Of a stretch of DNA of 49,130 nucleotides, positions 8,606 to 16,361 are shown one piece after another. The stretch is taken from NCBI RefSeq assembly GCF_019207085.1, contig NZ_JAATOM010000034.1, positions 1-49,130 on the forward strand. The letters are read 5' to 3'. The notes below the pieces were generated by a model, which saw only the letters and a program-made list of their open reading frames with translations, had not been told where the DNA came from and did not search any database. This DNA is from Variovorax sp. dw_308 (lineage in GTDB: Bacteria; Pseudomonadota; Gammaproteobacteria; Burkholderiales; Burkholderiaceae_C). The translations under genes and the position numbers were made by a program. Position 1 is the first letter of the stretch; every line of letters begins with the position of its first letter.

Positions 8606-8736
8606 CATGGGCTTCGCGCGCTTCGCCTTTGATTTACTGGCCCCATGCCGGTTGCAGCAATTCCGGCAATGCCGGCTAACTGTTGACAGTACGCCGGGCG
8701 CACCTCCACTAACCTTTTTCCAGTCCAGGAGCCACC

Positions 8737-8919
8737 ATGGCAGTCCAGCAAAACAAGAAGTCGCCTTCGAAGCGCGGCATGCACCGTTCACACAACGCAT
8801 TGGACGTGCCCGGCATCGCTGTCGAGCCGACCACCGGCGAAACCCATCTGCGTCACCACATCAGCCCCAACGGATTCTATCGTGGCCGCAAGGTGCTGAA
8901 GACCAAGTCCGAAGCCTGA
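8737..8919 (+). CDS. rpmF: 50S ribosomal protein L32
   Basis: A 60-aa L32 protein (bL32), a zinc-free type in this lineage. It begins MAVQQNKKSPSKRGMHRSHN, the conserved L32 start, and ends GFYRGRKVLKTK. A good Shine-Dalgarno (CAGGAG) precedes the ATG. It follows yceD, has its own strong promoter, and leads the plsX-fab cluster as in E. coli and most betaproteobacteria. A hairpin terminator directly follows. Confidence 0.97.
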   Translation: MAVQQNKKSPSKRGMHRSHNALDVPGIAVEPTTGETHLRHHISPNGFYRGRKVLKTKSEA

Positions 8920-8936
8920 CGCCCCGTTTCGACGCC

Positions 8937-8973
8937 AAGGCCCGAAGCTACTTTTGCTGTAGCGTCGGGCCTT
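8937..8973 (+). terminator. Intrinsic terminator or attenuator between rpmF and plsX
   Basis: Inverted repeat AAGGCCCGA-AGCTAC ... GTAGC-G-TCGGGCCTT, a stem of about 14 bp around a loop containing TTTTGCT. It is followed only by the weak T-stretch TTTGTCTTG, whose last bases abut the plsX start codon. Partial read-through to plsX is expected; L32 is needed in larger amounts than PlsX. Confidence 0.65.
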
Positions 8974-8980
8974 TGTCTTG

Positions 8981-10069
8981 ATGCTCACGTCCGCTGCCCC
9001 CACGCCGGCGTCCGCCGCAATCACGCTTGCCGTCGATTGCATGGGCGGCGACCATGGCCCGCGCGTCACGCTTGCCGCCTGTCGTGCCTTCCTCGATCGT
9101 CATCAGGACGCATCGCTGCTGCTGGTCGGAGCGCCTGCCGCGCTGGCGGGCCTGACCCATCCACGTGCCCGCGTCGTGCCGGCCAGCGAAGTCGTCGGCA
9201 TGGACGACCCGATCGAGATCGCCCTGAGGAGGAAGAAGGATTCCTCGATGCGCATCGCGATCCAGCAAGTCAAGGATGGTGCCGCGCAAGCGGCGATATC
9301 TGCTGGCAACACGGGCGCATTGATGGCGATCGCGCGTTATCTGCTAAAAACGCTCGAAGGTATAGACCGGCCTGCCATCGCCCCGCAGATGCCCAACAGC
9401 AAGGGTGGCGCCACCACGGTGCTCGACCTCGGAGCCAATGTGGATTGCGATGCGGAAGACCTGCTCCAGTTCGCAGTGCTCGGATCGGCGCTGGTTTCCG
9501 CGCTCACCGGCAATGATTCCCCCACCGTTGGCCTGCTGAACATCGGCGAGGAAGCCATCAAGGGCAGCGAGGTCATCAAGAAGGCCGGTCAGTTGCTGAA
9601 AATGGCGGGCGACTCGGGCGACCTGAATTTCTTCGGCAATGTTGAAGGCAACGACATTTTCAAGGGCACCACGGACATCGTCGTCTGCGATGGCTTCGTC
9701 GGAAACGTCGCTTTGAAGGCTACGGAGGGCGTCGCCGCAATGATCGTCGACTTCCTCCGGCAAGAGTATTCCAGCGGCATATTCAGCAAAGTGGCCGCGA
9801 TCGTCTCGTATCCGGTCCTAAAATCCCTCAAGAAGCGGCTCGATCATCGCCGCTACAACGGCGCGGCATTGCTCGGATTGCGCGGCCTGGTGTTCAAGAG
9901 CCACGGCTCCGCCGACGAGGTCGCGTTCGGGCATGCGCTGGATCGCGCTTATGATGCCGCTCGCAACAACCTGCTCGAACGCGTGCGGGCCCGCATCGCC
10001 CACGCCGCGCCACTTCTTGCGCGGCAAGAGCCAGCGGCGCCGGCCGAAGCGGCGGCAATCCACGCTTGA
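8981..10069 (+). CDS. plsX: Phosphate acyltransferase PlsX
   Basis: Converts acyl-ACP to acyl-phosphate for phosphatidic acid synthesis; a peripheral membrane enzyme. The 362-aa product has the family start TLAVDCMGGDHGP and the GNTGALMAIARYLLKTLEGIDRPAIAP block, followed by NIGEEAIKGSEV, FFGNVEGNDIF and VVCDGFVGNVALKATEG, all diagnostic. The C-terminal 20 residues are an Ala-rich tail beyond the usual length. The ATG at 8981 is preferred to the adjacent in-frame TTG. No Shine-Dalgarno is visible because the rpmF hairpin occupies the site. The stop overlaps the fabH ATG by 1 nt. Confidence 0.96.
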   Translation: MLTSAAPTPASAAITLAVDCMGGDHGPRVTLAACRAFLDRHQDASLLLVGAPAALAGLTHPRARVVPASEVVGMDDPIEIALRRKKDSSMRIAIQQVKDGAAQAAISAGNTGALMAIARYLLKTLEGIDRPAIAPQMPNSKGGATTVLDLGANVDCDAEDLLQFAVLGSALVSALTGNDSPTVGLLNIGEEAIKGSEVIKKAGQLLKMAGDSGDLNFFGNVEGNDIFKGTTDIVVCDGFVGNVALKATEGVAAMIVDFLRQEYSSGIFSKVAAIVSYPVLKSLKKRLDHRRYNGAALLGLRGLVFKSHGSADEVAFGHALDRAYDAARNNLLERVRARIAHAAPLLARQEPAAPAEAAAIHA

Positions 10070-11046
10070 TGACCCTCTATTCGCGAATCACCGGCACCGG
10101 CAGCTTTCTACCGCCCCGACGAGTGACCAATGATGACCTCGCGAAGCAACTCGCTTCGCATGGCATCGAAACCTCTGATCAATGGATCATCGAGCGCACC
10201 GGTATCCGCGCGCGTCACTTCGCAGATCCAGGCGTCAACTCCAGCGACCTGGGGTTGGAGGCCGCTCGAAAGGCGCTCGAGGCGGCGGGCCGCACCGCTG
10301 GCGACGTCGACTTGATCATCGTGGCGACGTCCACGCCAGACATGGTGTTCCCCTCGTCAGCCGCGATCCTGCAGCACAAGCTCGGCATTGCCGGTTGTGC
10401 CGCATTCGACGTGCAAGCCGTGTGCAGCGGCTTCGTCTACGCGCTGACTGTCGCCGACGCCTTGATTCGCACCGGCACCGCGAAGTGTGCCTTGGTGGTT
10501 GGCGCGGAAGTGTTCTCGCGCATTCTCGACTTCAACGACCGCACCACCTGCGTCCTGTTCGGCGACGGCGCCGGCGCGGTGGTGCTCGAGGCCAGCGAGG
10601 AGCCCGGCATCCTGGCCAGCGATTTGCACGCCGACGGCAAGCATGTCGGCATTCTTTGCGTACCGGGGCATGTGTCTGGCGGCGAGGTGCTGGGCAAGCC
10701 GCTGCTGCACATGGACGGCCAGGCAGTCTTCAAGCTGGCGGTGCGGGTGCTGGAGGAATCGGCGCGGACGACGCTGGCCAAGGCCGGCAAGACCGAAGCC
10801 GATATCGACTGGCTCATTCCGCACCAGGCGAACATCCGCATCATGGAGGGCACCACGAAGAAGCTGAAGCTGTCGCGCGACAAGCTCATCGTGACGGTGC
10901 ATGAGCACGGCAATACGTCGGCTGCATCGATTCCGCTCGCACTCGATGACGCCGTACGCAGCGGCAAGGTGAAGAAGGGGGACACCTGCATGCTGGAAGG
11001 CGTGGGTGGGGGCTTCACCTGGGGTGCGGTGCTATTGAATTATTGA
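10069..11046 (+). CDS. fabH: Beta-ketoacyl-ACP synthase III
   Basis: Starts type II fatty-acid synthesis by condensing acetyl-CoA with malonyl-ACP. The 325-aa protein has the complete Cys-His-Asn triad: Cys119 in AVCSGFVYAL, His252 in LIPHQANIRIM and Asn282 in EHGNTSAASIP (112/244/274 in E. coli). The ending GVGGGFTWGAVLL is the FabH-specific glycine-rich C-terminus. Translation is probably coupled to plsX through a TGATG overlap. Confidence 0.97.
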   Translation: MTLYSRITGTGSFLPPRRVTNDDLAKQLASHGIETSDQWIIERTGIRARHFADPGVNSSDLGLEAARKALEAAGRTAGDVDLIIVATSTPDMVFPSSAAILQHKLGIAGCAAFDVQAVCSGFVYALTVADALIRTGTAKCALVVGAEVFSRILDFNDRTTCVLFGDGAGAVVLEASEEPGILASDLHADGKHVGILCVPGHVSGGEVLGKPLLHMDGQAVFKLAVRVLEESARTTLAKAGKTEADIDWLIPHQANIRIMEGTTKKLKLSRDKLIVTVHEHGNTSAASIPLALDDAVRSGKVKKGDTCMLEGVGGGFTWGAVLLNY

Positions 11047-11098
11047 GCGTGAGGCGCCCGCAAGAAGGGCGCGCCACGCGACTGGAGACATGACAACG

Positions 11099-12058
11099 AT
11101 GACGTCCTTCGCATTTGTTTTTCCGGGCCAGGGCTCGCAGGCCGTCGGCATGCTCGACGCCTGGGGTGATCACCCGGCCGTTCGCCAAACGCTTCAGGAA
11201 GCCTCCGATGCGCTCGGCGAAGATGTTGCCAAGCTGATTCATGAAGGCCCCAAGGAAGCGCTCGGCCTGACGACGAACACCCAGCCGGTGATGCTGGTGG
11301 CCGGCGTGGCTGCCTGGCGCGCCTGGCTCGCCGAGGGTGGTGCGCAGCCGTCCGTCGTCGCCGGCCATTCGCTGGGCGAGTATTCGGCGTTGGTTGCCGC
11401 TGGCGTGCTCAGCCTGGCCCAAGCCGCACCGCTCGTGCGATTTCGTGCCGACGCGATGCAGAAGGCCGTGCCCGTCGGTGCCGGCGCGATGGCAGCCATC
11501 CTTGGCATGGATTCCGCCAAGGTCATCGCGGGTTGCGCCGAGGTGACGGCGAGCTTTGGCTCGGGCAGCGCCGAAGTCGTCGAAGCGGTCAACTTCAATG
11601 ATCCGATGCAAACAGTGATCGCCGGCAGCAAGGCTGCAGTCGAAAAGGCTTGCGAAGTGCTGAAGGCCAGCGGCGCCAAACGTGCTTTGCCGCTGCCGGT
11701 GTCGGCCCCGTTCCATTCGAGCCTGATGAAGCCGGCCGCCCTGGCGCTGCGCGAGAGACTCGCGACGATAGAACTGACAGCCCCCCGGATTCCGGTGCTC
11801 AACAACATCGATGTGGCGGTCGAGACCGAGCCATCGCGGATCCGCGAGGCGCTGGTGCGACAGGCGGCCGGCCCGGTGCGCTGGGTCGAGAGTGTCCAGG
11901 CGTTGAAGGCACGCGGCGTCACGGCCATCATCGAATGCGGCCCTGGCCGCGTTCTGGCCGGGATGGCCAAGCGGATTGCGCCCGACCTGGCTGCGGCCTC
12001 GGTCTACGACCCTGCAACGCTTGCCGAAACCCATACCCTGTTGAGCACCACAGCATGA
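11099..12058 (+). CDS. fabD: Malonyl-CoA:ACP transacylase
   Basis: Loads malonyl groups onto acyl carrier protein. The protein of about 319 aa has the start SFAFVFPGQGSQAVGML, nucleophile Ser91 in VAGHSLGEYSALVA and the partner His206 in SAPFHSSLM, plus the QPVMLVAGVAAW segment. An ATG 9 nt upstream (11090) is in frame, but a GGAG lies only 2 nt before it. The 11099 start has an 11-nt spacing and matches the E. coli N-terminus (MTQFAFVFPGQG), so it is preferred. It ends in a 4-nt overlap with fabG. Confidence 0.95.
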   Translation: MTSFAFVFPGQGSQAVGMLDAWGDHPAVRQTLQEASDALGEDVAKLIHEGPKEALGLTTNTQPVMLVAGVAAWRAWLAEGGAQPSVVAGHSLGEYSALVAAGVLSLAQAAPLVRFRADAMQKAVPVGAGAMAAILGMDSAKVIAGCAEVTASFGSGSAEVVEAVNFNDPMQTVIAGSKAAVEKACEVLKASGAKRALPLPVSAPFHSSLMKPAALALRERLATIELTAPRIPVLNNIDVAVETEPSRIREALVRQAAGPVRWVESVQALKARGVTAIIECGPGRVLAGMAKRIAPDLAAASVYDPATLAETHTLLSTTA

Positions 12059-12798
12059 GCAGCATCCAGTTCGAAGGTCAGATTGCCCTGGTGACGGGCG
12101 CATCACGCGGCATTGGCGCCGCGATTGCGCTGGAACTGGCGCAGCGTGGACTCAAGGTCATTGGCACCGGCACCACGGAAGAGGGCGCCCAGAAGATCAC
12201 TGCGGCGCTTGGCGCCTACGGTGGCCGCGGCCGCGCGCTGGACGTGAACGAGGGGCCGGCCGTCGATGCGCTCGTCGACGAGATCGTCAAGGCCTATGGC
12301 GGCCTGCACGTGCTGGTCAACAACGCCGGCATCACGCGCGACATGCTGGCCGCGCGCCTCAAGGACGAGGACTGGGACGCGGTGCTGAACACCAACCTGC
12401 GCTCCGTCTTCCGCATCTCGCGCGCCGTCATCAAGCCCATGATGAAGCAGCGCTATGGCCGCATCATCAGCATCACCAGCGTGGTGGGAGCGTCGGGCAA
12501 TGCGGGCCAAGCCAACTACGCGGCCGCCAAGGCCGGGGTGGCCGGCATGACCCGAGCGCTCGCGCGCGAGCTGGGCAGCCGTGCCATCACCGTGAATTGC
12601 GTGGCGCCCGGCTTCATCGAAACCGACATGACGGCCAAGCTTCCCGAGGCGGCGCAGCAAGCGCTGCTGGGCCAGATCCCGCTGGGCCACTTGGGCAAGC
12701 CGGCCGACATCGCGAATGCCGTGGCGTACCTCGCGTCGCCGCAAGCGGGATATGTGACAGGGCAGGAACTGCACGTCAATGGCGGCATGCATATGTAA
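12055..12798 (+). CDS. fabG: 3-oxoacyl-ACP reductase
   Basis: NADPH-dependent short-chain dehydrogenase for the first reduction of the elongation cycle. It has 247 aa, with the TGASRGIG cofactor loop (residues 14-21) and NNAGITRD at 89-96. The catalytic residues are Ser142, Tyr155 and Lys159 (YAAAK). The C-terminus GQELHVNGGMHM is typical of FabG. The start overlaps the fabD stop as ATGA; longer in-frame starts inside fabD are not plausible. Confidence 0.97.
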   Translation: MSSIQFEGQIALVTGASRGIGAAIALELAQRGLKVIGTGTTEEGAQKITAALGAYGGRGRALDVNEGPAVDALVDEIVKAYGGLHVLVNNAGITRDMLAARLKDEDWDAVLNTNLRSVFRISRAVIKPMMKQRYGRIISITSVVGASGNAGQANYAAAKAGVAGMTRALARELGSRAITVNCVAPGFIETDMTAKLPEAAQQALLGQIPLGHLGKPADIANAVAYLASPQAGYVTGQELHVNGGMHM

Positions 12799-12821
12799 GC
12801 AAGGGCAAGGGCCCTGCTTTT
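12799..12821 (+). terminator. Weak terminator after fabG
   Basis: GCA(A)GGGC / GCCCTGC stem with one bulge and an AAGG loop, followed by TTTT, immediately after the fabG stop. It would let acpP be expressed separately from its own promoter. Confidence 0.4.
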
Positions 12822-12863
12822 CATCGGACGGCGAGCTGCGGCAAATGCCACAATTCGGCCGGC

Positions 12864-12869
12864 TAAAAT
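12864..12869 (+). promoter_or_regulatory. Probable -10 element of an acpP promoter
   Basis: TAAAAT within GGCTAAAATCC, 35 bp before the acpP start. A convincing -35 is not visible at 16-18 bp, so this is a partial promoter call. Separate transcription of acpP fits the very high demand for the carrier protein. Confidence 0.4.
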
Positions 12870-12903
12870 CCAACGATTCTTTACAACCCTCAGAGGGAAC
12901 CAA

Positions 12904-13143
12904 ATGAGCGATATCGAAGCACGAGTCAAGAAAATCATTGCCGAACAACTCGGTGTGGAAGAGTCCCAAGTGACCAACGAGAAGGCCTTCGTGGCCGACC
13001 TCGGCGCCGATTCGCTCGACACTGTTGAACTCGTGATGGCCCTCGAAGACGAATTCGGCATCGAGATCCCCGACGAGGATGCCGAGAAGATCACCACGGT
13101 GCAAAACGCCGTCGACTACGCCTCCAAGAATCAAAAGGCCTGA
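12904..13143 (+). CDS. acpP: Acyl carrier protein
   Basis: A 79-aa acidic carrier protein. Ser37 in GADSLDTVELVMALEDEF is the 4'-phosphopantetheine attachment site, in the canonical DSL motif. A strong Shine-Dalgarno (AGAGGGAACCAA before the ATG) agrees with high expression. AcpS, which attaches its prosthetic group, is encoded at 26879-27271. It supplies substrate to FabD, FabH, FabG, FabF and PlsX encoded around it. Confidence 0.98.
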   Translation: MSDIEARVKKIIAEQLGVEESQVTNEKAFVADLGADSLDTVELVMALEDEFGIEIPDEDAEKITTVQNAVDYASKNQKA

Positions 13144-13237
13144 CAGGCCACGCTGACGACCGTCCGGGCCCTCGGCGCACCTTTGCACCCTGCGCGCCCC
13201 GACACGGTTTCCAACGCATCCAGAAAGGTTTGCCGGC

Positions 13238-14482
13238 ATGACCAAACGCCGCGTCGTCGTGACCGGACTCGGTTGCATCGCTCCTGTCGGAAACTCCGTT
13301 GCCGAAAGCTGGACCAACTTGTTGGCCGGCAAGACGGGCATCGACACGATCACCAGTTTCGATGCGAGCCCCTTCGCCTGCAAATTCGCAGGCGAGGTCA
13401 AGGGTTTCGACATCACACAATACATCCCCGAGAAGGAAGCGCGTCACATGGACCGCTTCATCCACCTCGGGATGGCTGCGGCCATGCAGGCCGTGGTCGA
13501 CAGCGGATTGCCCACGGGCGAGGCCTTGTCGCATGAAGAAGCCGTTCGAATCGGCTGCAACATCGGCTCGGGCATCGGCGGACTTCCGCTGATCGAGGAG
13601 ACGCATGCCGAACTGGTGAACCGCGGCCCGCGCCGTGTCTCGCCATTCTTCGTGCCGGCGTCGATCATCAACATGATCTCGGGCCATGTGTCGATCAAGT
13701 ACGGCTTCAAGGGCCCGAACATCGCAGTGGTCACCGCGTGCACCACCGGCCTCCATGCGATCGGCCTGTCGGCCCGCATGATCGAGTACGGCGATGCCGA
13801 CGTCATGATCGCAGGGGGCGCCGAGTCCACCGTCTCTCCGCTCGGCATTGGCGGCTTTGCGGCCGCACGTGCGCTCAGCACGCGCAATGACGACCCGAAG
13901 ACCGCGTCCCGTCCGTGGGACAAGGACCGCGACGGCTTCGTGCTGGGCGAGGGCGGGGGCGTGCTGGTGCTCGAGGAATACGAGCGCGCGAAGGCGCGCG
14001 GCGCCAAGATCTATGCCGAGGTGCTCGGCTTTGGAATGAGCGCCGATGCGTATCACATGACCGCGCCCAACGTCGACGGCCCAAAGCGCTCGATGGACAT
14101 GGCTTTGGCCAATGCGGGCGTCAACAGGGACGAAGTGCAATACCTCAATGCGCATGGCACCTCCACGCCGCTCGGCGACCTGAACGAGACCAACGCGATC
14201 AAGAACTGCTTCGGCGAGCACGCGAAGAAACTGGTGGTGAACTCCACCAAGTCGATGACAGGCCACTTGCTTGGCGGTGCGGGCGGCATCGAGTCGGTCT
14301 TCACCGTGCTCGCGCTGCACCACCAGAAAAGTCCGCCGACGATCAATATCTTCAACCAGGACCCGGAGTGCGACCTGGACTATTGCGCCAACGAGGCGCG
14401 GGACATGAAGATCGACATCGCGGTCAAGAACAACTTCGGCTTCGGCGGCACCAACGGCACGCTGGTGTTCAAGCGGGCTTGA
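13238..14482 (+). CDS. fabF: Beta-ketoacyl-ACP synthase II
   Basis: Elongating condensing enzyme of 414 aa. It starts KRRVVVTGLGCIAPVGNS. The nucleophile is Cys168 in VVTACTTGLHAIG, and the two histidines are in NAHGTSTPLGD and MTGHLLGGAG. It ends with FGFGGTNGTLVF. An AGAAAGG ribosome-binding site precedes the ATG at 13238. The 94-bp acpP-fabF gap has no clear terminator, so the pair is probably co-transcribed. Confidence 0.97.
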   Translation: MTKRRVVVTGLGCIAPVGNSVAESWTNLLAGKTGIDTITSFDASPFACKFAGEVKGFDITQYIPEKEARHMDRFIHLGMAAAMQAVVDSGLPTGEALSHEEAVRIGCNIGSGIGGLPLIEETHAELVNRGPRRVSPFFVPASIINMISGHVSIKYGFKGPNIAVVTACTTGLHAIGLSARMIEYGDADVMIAGGAESTVSPLGIGGFAAARALSTRNDDPKTASRPWDKDRDGFVLGEGGGVLVLEEYERAKARGAKIYAEVLGFGMSADAYHMTAPNVDGPKRSMDMALANAGVNRDEVQYLNAHGTSTPLGDLNETNAIKNCFGEHAKKLVVNSTKSMTGHLLGGAGGIESVFTVLALHHQKSPPTINIFNQDPECDLDYCANEARDMKIDIAVKNNFGFGGTNGTLVFKRA

Positions 14483-14498
14483 GTCTTCGGGAATCCCC

Positions 14499-14990
14499 AT
14501 GCACAGCGCCCCATCGGTGAGCTATCCGATGGGGCGCTCGCGCATTGCGGCGCGCCTCCTGGTGGCGATCTGGGCGGCGGGTGCTTGCTGCGCAGGCTGG
14601 GTGTGCTGGCAGGTGGGTGCCCAGGGTTGGCGAGGGCCTGTGCTCGCATTCAGCGTGCTGCTGGCGGCGCTCGGCGCCAGGGCGTTGCTGGAGCGCCAGC
14701 GTCCGGGGGAGTTGCGTTTCGACGGGCGCGGCTGGCAGATGACGGGCGCGGCTAACCTCCGCGCAGCGCGCCTGACGCCGGCGCTCGATTTCCAGTCCCT
14801 GATGCTGGTGCGCATTTGGGCGCCGAAGCAGCGCAGCCGCTGGCAGTGGCTGGAGCGCGGCAGTGCCCCCGAACGCTGGCTGGCACTGCGCCGTGCGGTA
14901 TATTCGCGCGCCTCGCCGGCTGAACCCGACGGGCCAGCCGCTGCGCCGCAGCCATCGGCGCCGCAGGGCGCCTCGCAAGACTCTCCATGA
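14499..14990 (+). CDS. Small membrane protein, possibly YgfX/CptA-like
   Basis: A 163-aa protein with two closely spaced hydrophobic helices near the N-terminus (LLVAIWAAGACCAGWVCW and VLAFSVLLAALGARALL). A cytoplasmic segment with a beta-type pattern follows (ELRFDGRGWQMTG ... LMLVRIWAPKQRSRWQWL), then ERWLALRRAVYS and a Pro/Ala tail. This two-helix-plus-soluble layout, including a WxL-type strand and a terminal R-x-L-R-R motif, resembles YgfX (CptA), whose E. coli member affects FtsZ and MreB. The match is by eye and weak. The gene lies 16 nt after fabF and overlaps rpoE by 4 nt (ATGA), so it probably couples rpoE translation. Confidence 0.6.
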   Translation: MHSAPSVSYPMGRSRIAARLLVAIWAAGACCAGWVCWQVGAQGWRGPVLAFSVLLAALGARALLERQRPGELRFDGRGWQMTGAANLRAARLTPALDFQSLMLVRIWAPKQRSRWQWLERGSAPERWLALRRAVYSRASPAEPDGPAAAPQPSAPQGASQDSP

Positions 14991-15664
14991 CCGCATCCGC
15001 GCCGCCACCCGTGCCACCCGAGACGGGTTCGATTGCCGATCCCGCAGCAGGTCCGCGGCCGGGCGAGGTTGATTTCCAGTTGGTCCAGCGCACCGTCGCA
15101 GGTGACCACAAGGCGTTCGAATTGCTGGTGCTCAAGTACCAGCGCCGGATCGAGCGGCTCATCGGCCGCATGGTGCGCGATGTCGACCTGGTCGAAGACA
15201 TCGCCCAGGAGACCTTCATCCGGGCGTATCGTGCGTTGCACCAGTTTCGCGGCGAGGCCCAGTTCTACACTTGGCTCTACCGCATTGCCGTCAACACCGC
15301 CAAGAAGGCGCTGGTCGACATGAAGCGCGATCCGACCGTGTCCGAAAGCGCATTGCGGCCATCTTCCGAAGACGAAGATGAAACTTACCGCCCGACAAAC
15401 GAACCAACCACCGACGAAACCCCCGAAACGGTGCTGGCGGCCCAGGAGATCGCAAGTGCGGTCGAGGCTGCCATGGATGCGCTGCCGGCCGAATTGCGCC
15501 AGGCAGTGACGCTGCGCGAGATCGAGGGCATGAGTTACGAAGAGATTGCCGAGGTCATGAATTGTCCGATCGGCACTGTGCGCTCGCGGATCTTCCGTGC
15601 GCGCGAGGCGATATCGGCGCGGGTCAAACCGCTGCTCGACAACCAGTCCGGCAAACGTTGGTAA
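14987..15664 (+). CDS. rpoE: Envelope-stress sigma factor RpoE (sigma-24, AlgU-like)
   Basis: Group 4 ECF sigma factor of 225 aa that directs the envelope-stress regulon. Region 2 is visible as the YQRRIERLIGRMVRDVDLVED / ETFIRAYRALHQFRGEA block with FYTWLYRIAVNTA. Region 4 has LPAELRQAVTLREIEGMSYEEIAEVMNCPIGTVRSR with its helix-turn-helix. An N-terminal Pro-rich extension of about 28 residues and an acidic linker (SSEDEDETYRP) make it longer than the 191-aa E. coli protein. It is the first sigma gene of rpoE-rseA-rseB-mucD and should be held inactive by RseA. Confidence 0.96.
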   Translation: MTASAPPPVPPETGSIADPAAGPRPGEVDFQLVQRTVAGDHKAFELLVLKYQRRIERLIGRMVRDVDLVEDIAQETFIRAYRALHQFRGEAQFYTWLYRIAVNTAKKALVDMKRDPTVSESALRPSSEDEDETYRPTNEPTTDETPETVLAAQEIASAVEAAMDALPAELRQAVTLREIEGMSYEEIAEVMNCPIGTVRSRIFRAREAISARVKPLLDNQSGKRW

Positions 15665-15678
15665 GCAGGGTGAAAGAG

Positions 15679-16359
15679 ATGAACCATCCATCAGACAGTA
15701 TTCGCGAACAGGTGTCCGCCTTGGCGGACGGGCAGTTGAAGGGCCAGGCCTTCGCCGAGGCCGTTGCCGACATCGGCGTGCAGGAGGAATTGCGGGCCAC
15801 CTGGCGCACCTACCACCTGGTCGGCGATGTGCTGCGCTCGGGCTCGCATGCGCCTTGCAGCGACAGCGACGCATTCCTGGCCAAGCTTCAGCAACGCCTT
15901 GCGCACGAGCCGCCGCTGCGGCTTGCCGTGCCCGTGGCGCCGGCGGCGGTTGCGCTGCCGCTGCGCGCCGAGCCGGCCAACGAGCCGGTGTTCCGGTGGA
16001 AGCTCGTCGCGGGCGCCGCCTCGTTGGTGGCGGTGGCGGCGATCGGCTGGAGCCTGGCCAGCACGCTGGGCGGCGCGCCGGCTGGCGCCCAGATGGCGCA
16101 AGTGCAACCGTTGCAGCAGCCGGAGGCGCAAGTGCCGCCACTGCCTCCGGCAGGCTCGGTGCTGGCGGCGGCGGACCCGCATGCGACGAGCGCCGTCGCC
16201 GTGCCGACCCGCGTGCAGGTCGGCAACGGTGCGCCGCAGGTGATGTTGCGGGACGCCCGGCTCGATGAGTTGCTTGCCGCGCACCAGCAGGCGGGTGGCG
16301 GCTCGCAGATGCCGTCGATGTTCCTGCGCAATGCCACGTTCGAAGGGCCGTCGCGCTGA
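15679..16359 (+). CDS. rseA: Anti-sigma-E factor RseA (MucA)
   Basis: Inner-membrane anti-sigma factor of 226 aa. The N-terminal cytoplasmic domain (REQVSALADGQL...WRTYHLVGDVLR) is the RseA sigma-binding fold. A single transmembrane segment follows near residues 108-126 (LVAGAASLVAVAAIGWSLA). The periplasmic part is long and Pro/Ala/Gln-rich and ends with DARLDELLAAHQQ, likely the RseB-binding end. An AGGG lies 8 nt before the ATG at 15679. A GTG 9 nt upstream is an alternative. It is sandwiched between rpoE and rseB as expected. Confidence 0.9.
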   Translation: MNHPSDSIREQVSALADGQLKGQAFAEAVADIGVQEELRATWRTYHLVGDVLRSGSHAPCSDSDAFLAKLQQRLAHEPPLRLAVPVAPAAVALPLRAEPANEPVFRWKLVAGAASLVAVAAIGWSLASTLGGAPAGAQMAQVQPLQQPEAQVPPLPPAGSVLAAADPHATSAVAVPTRVQVGNGAPQVMLRDARLDELLAAHQQAGGGSQMPSMFLRNATFEGPSR

Positions 16360-16361
16360 TC

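Noticed and set aside
8683..8710. Second rpmF promoter from the perfect TTGACA at 8683-8688
   Set aside because: No acceptable -10 at 16-18 bp downstream (the hexamers there are CCACTA or CACTAA).
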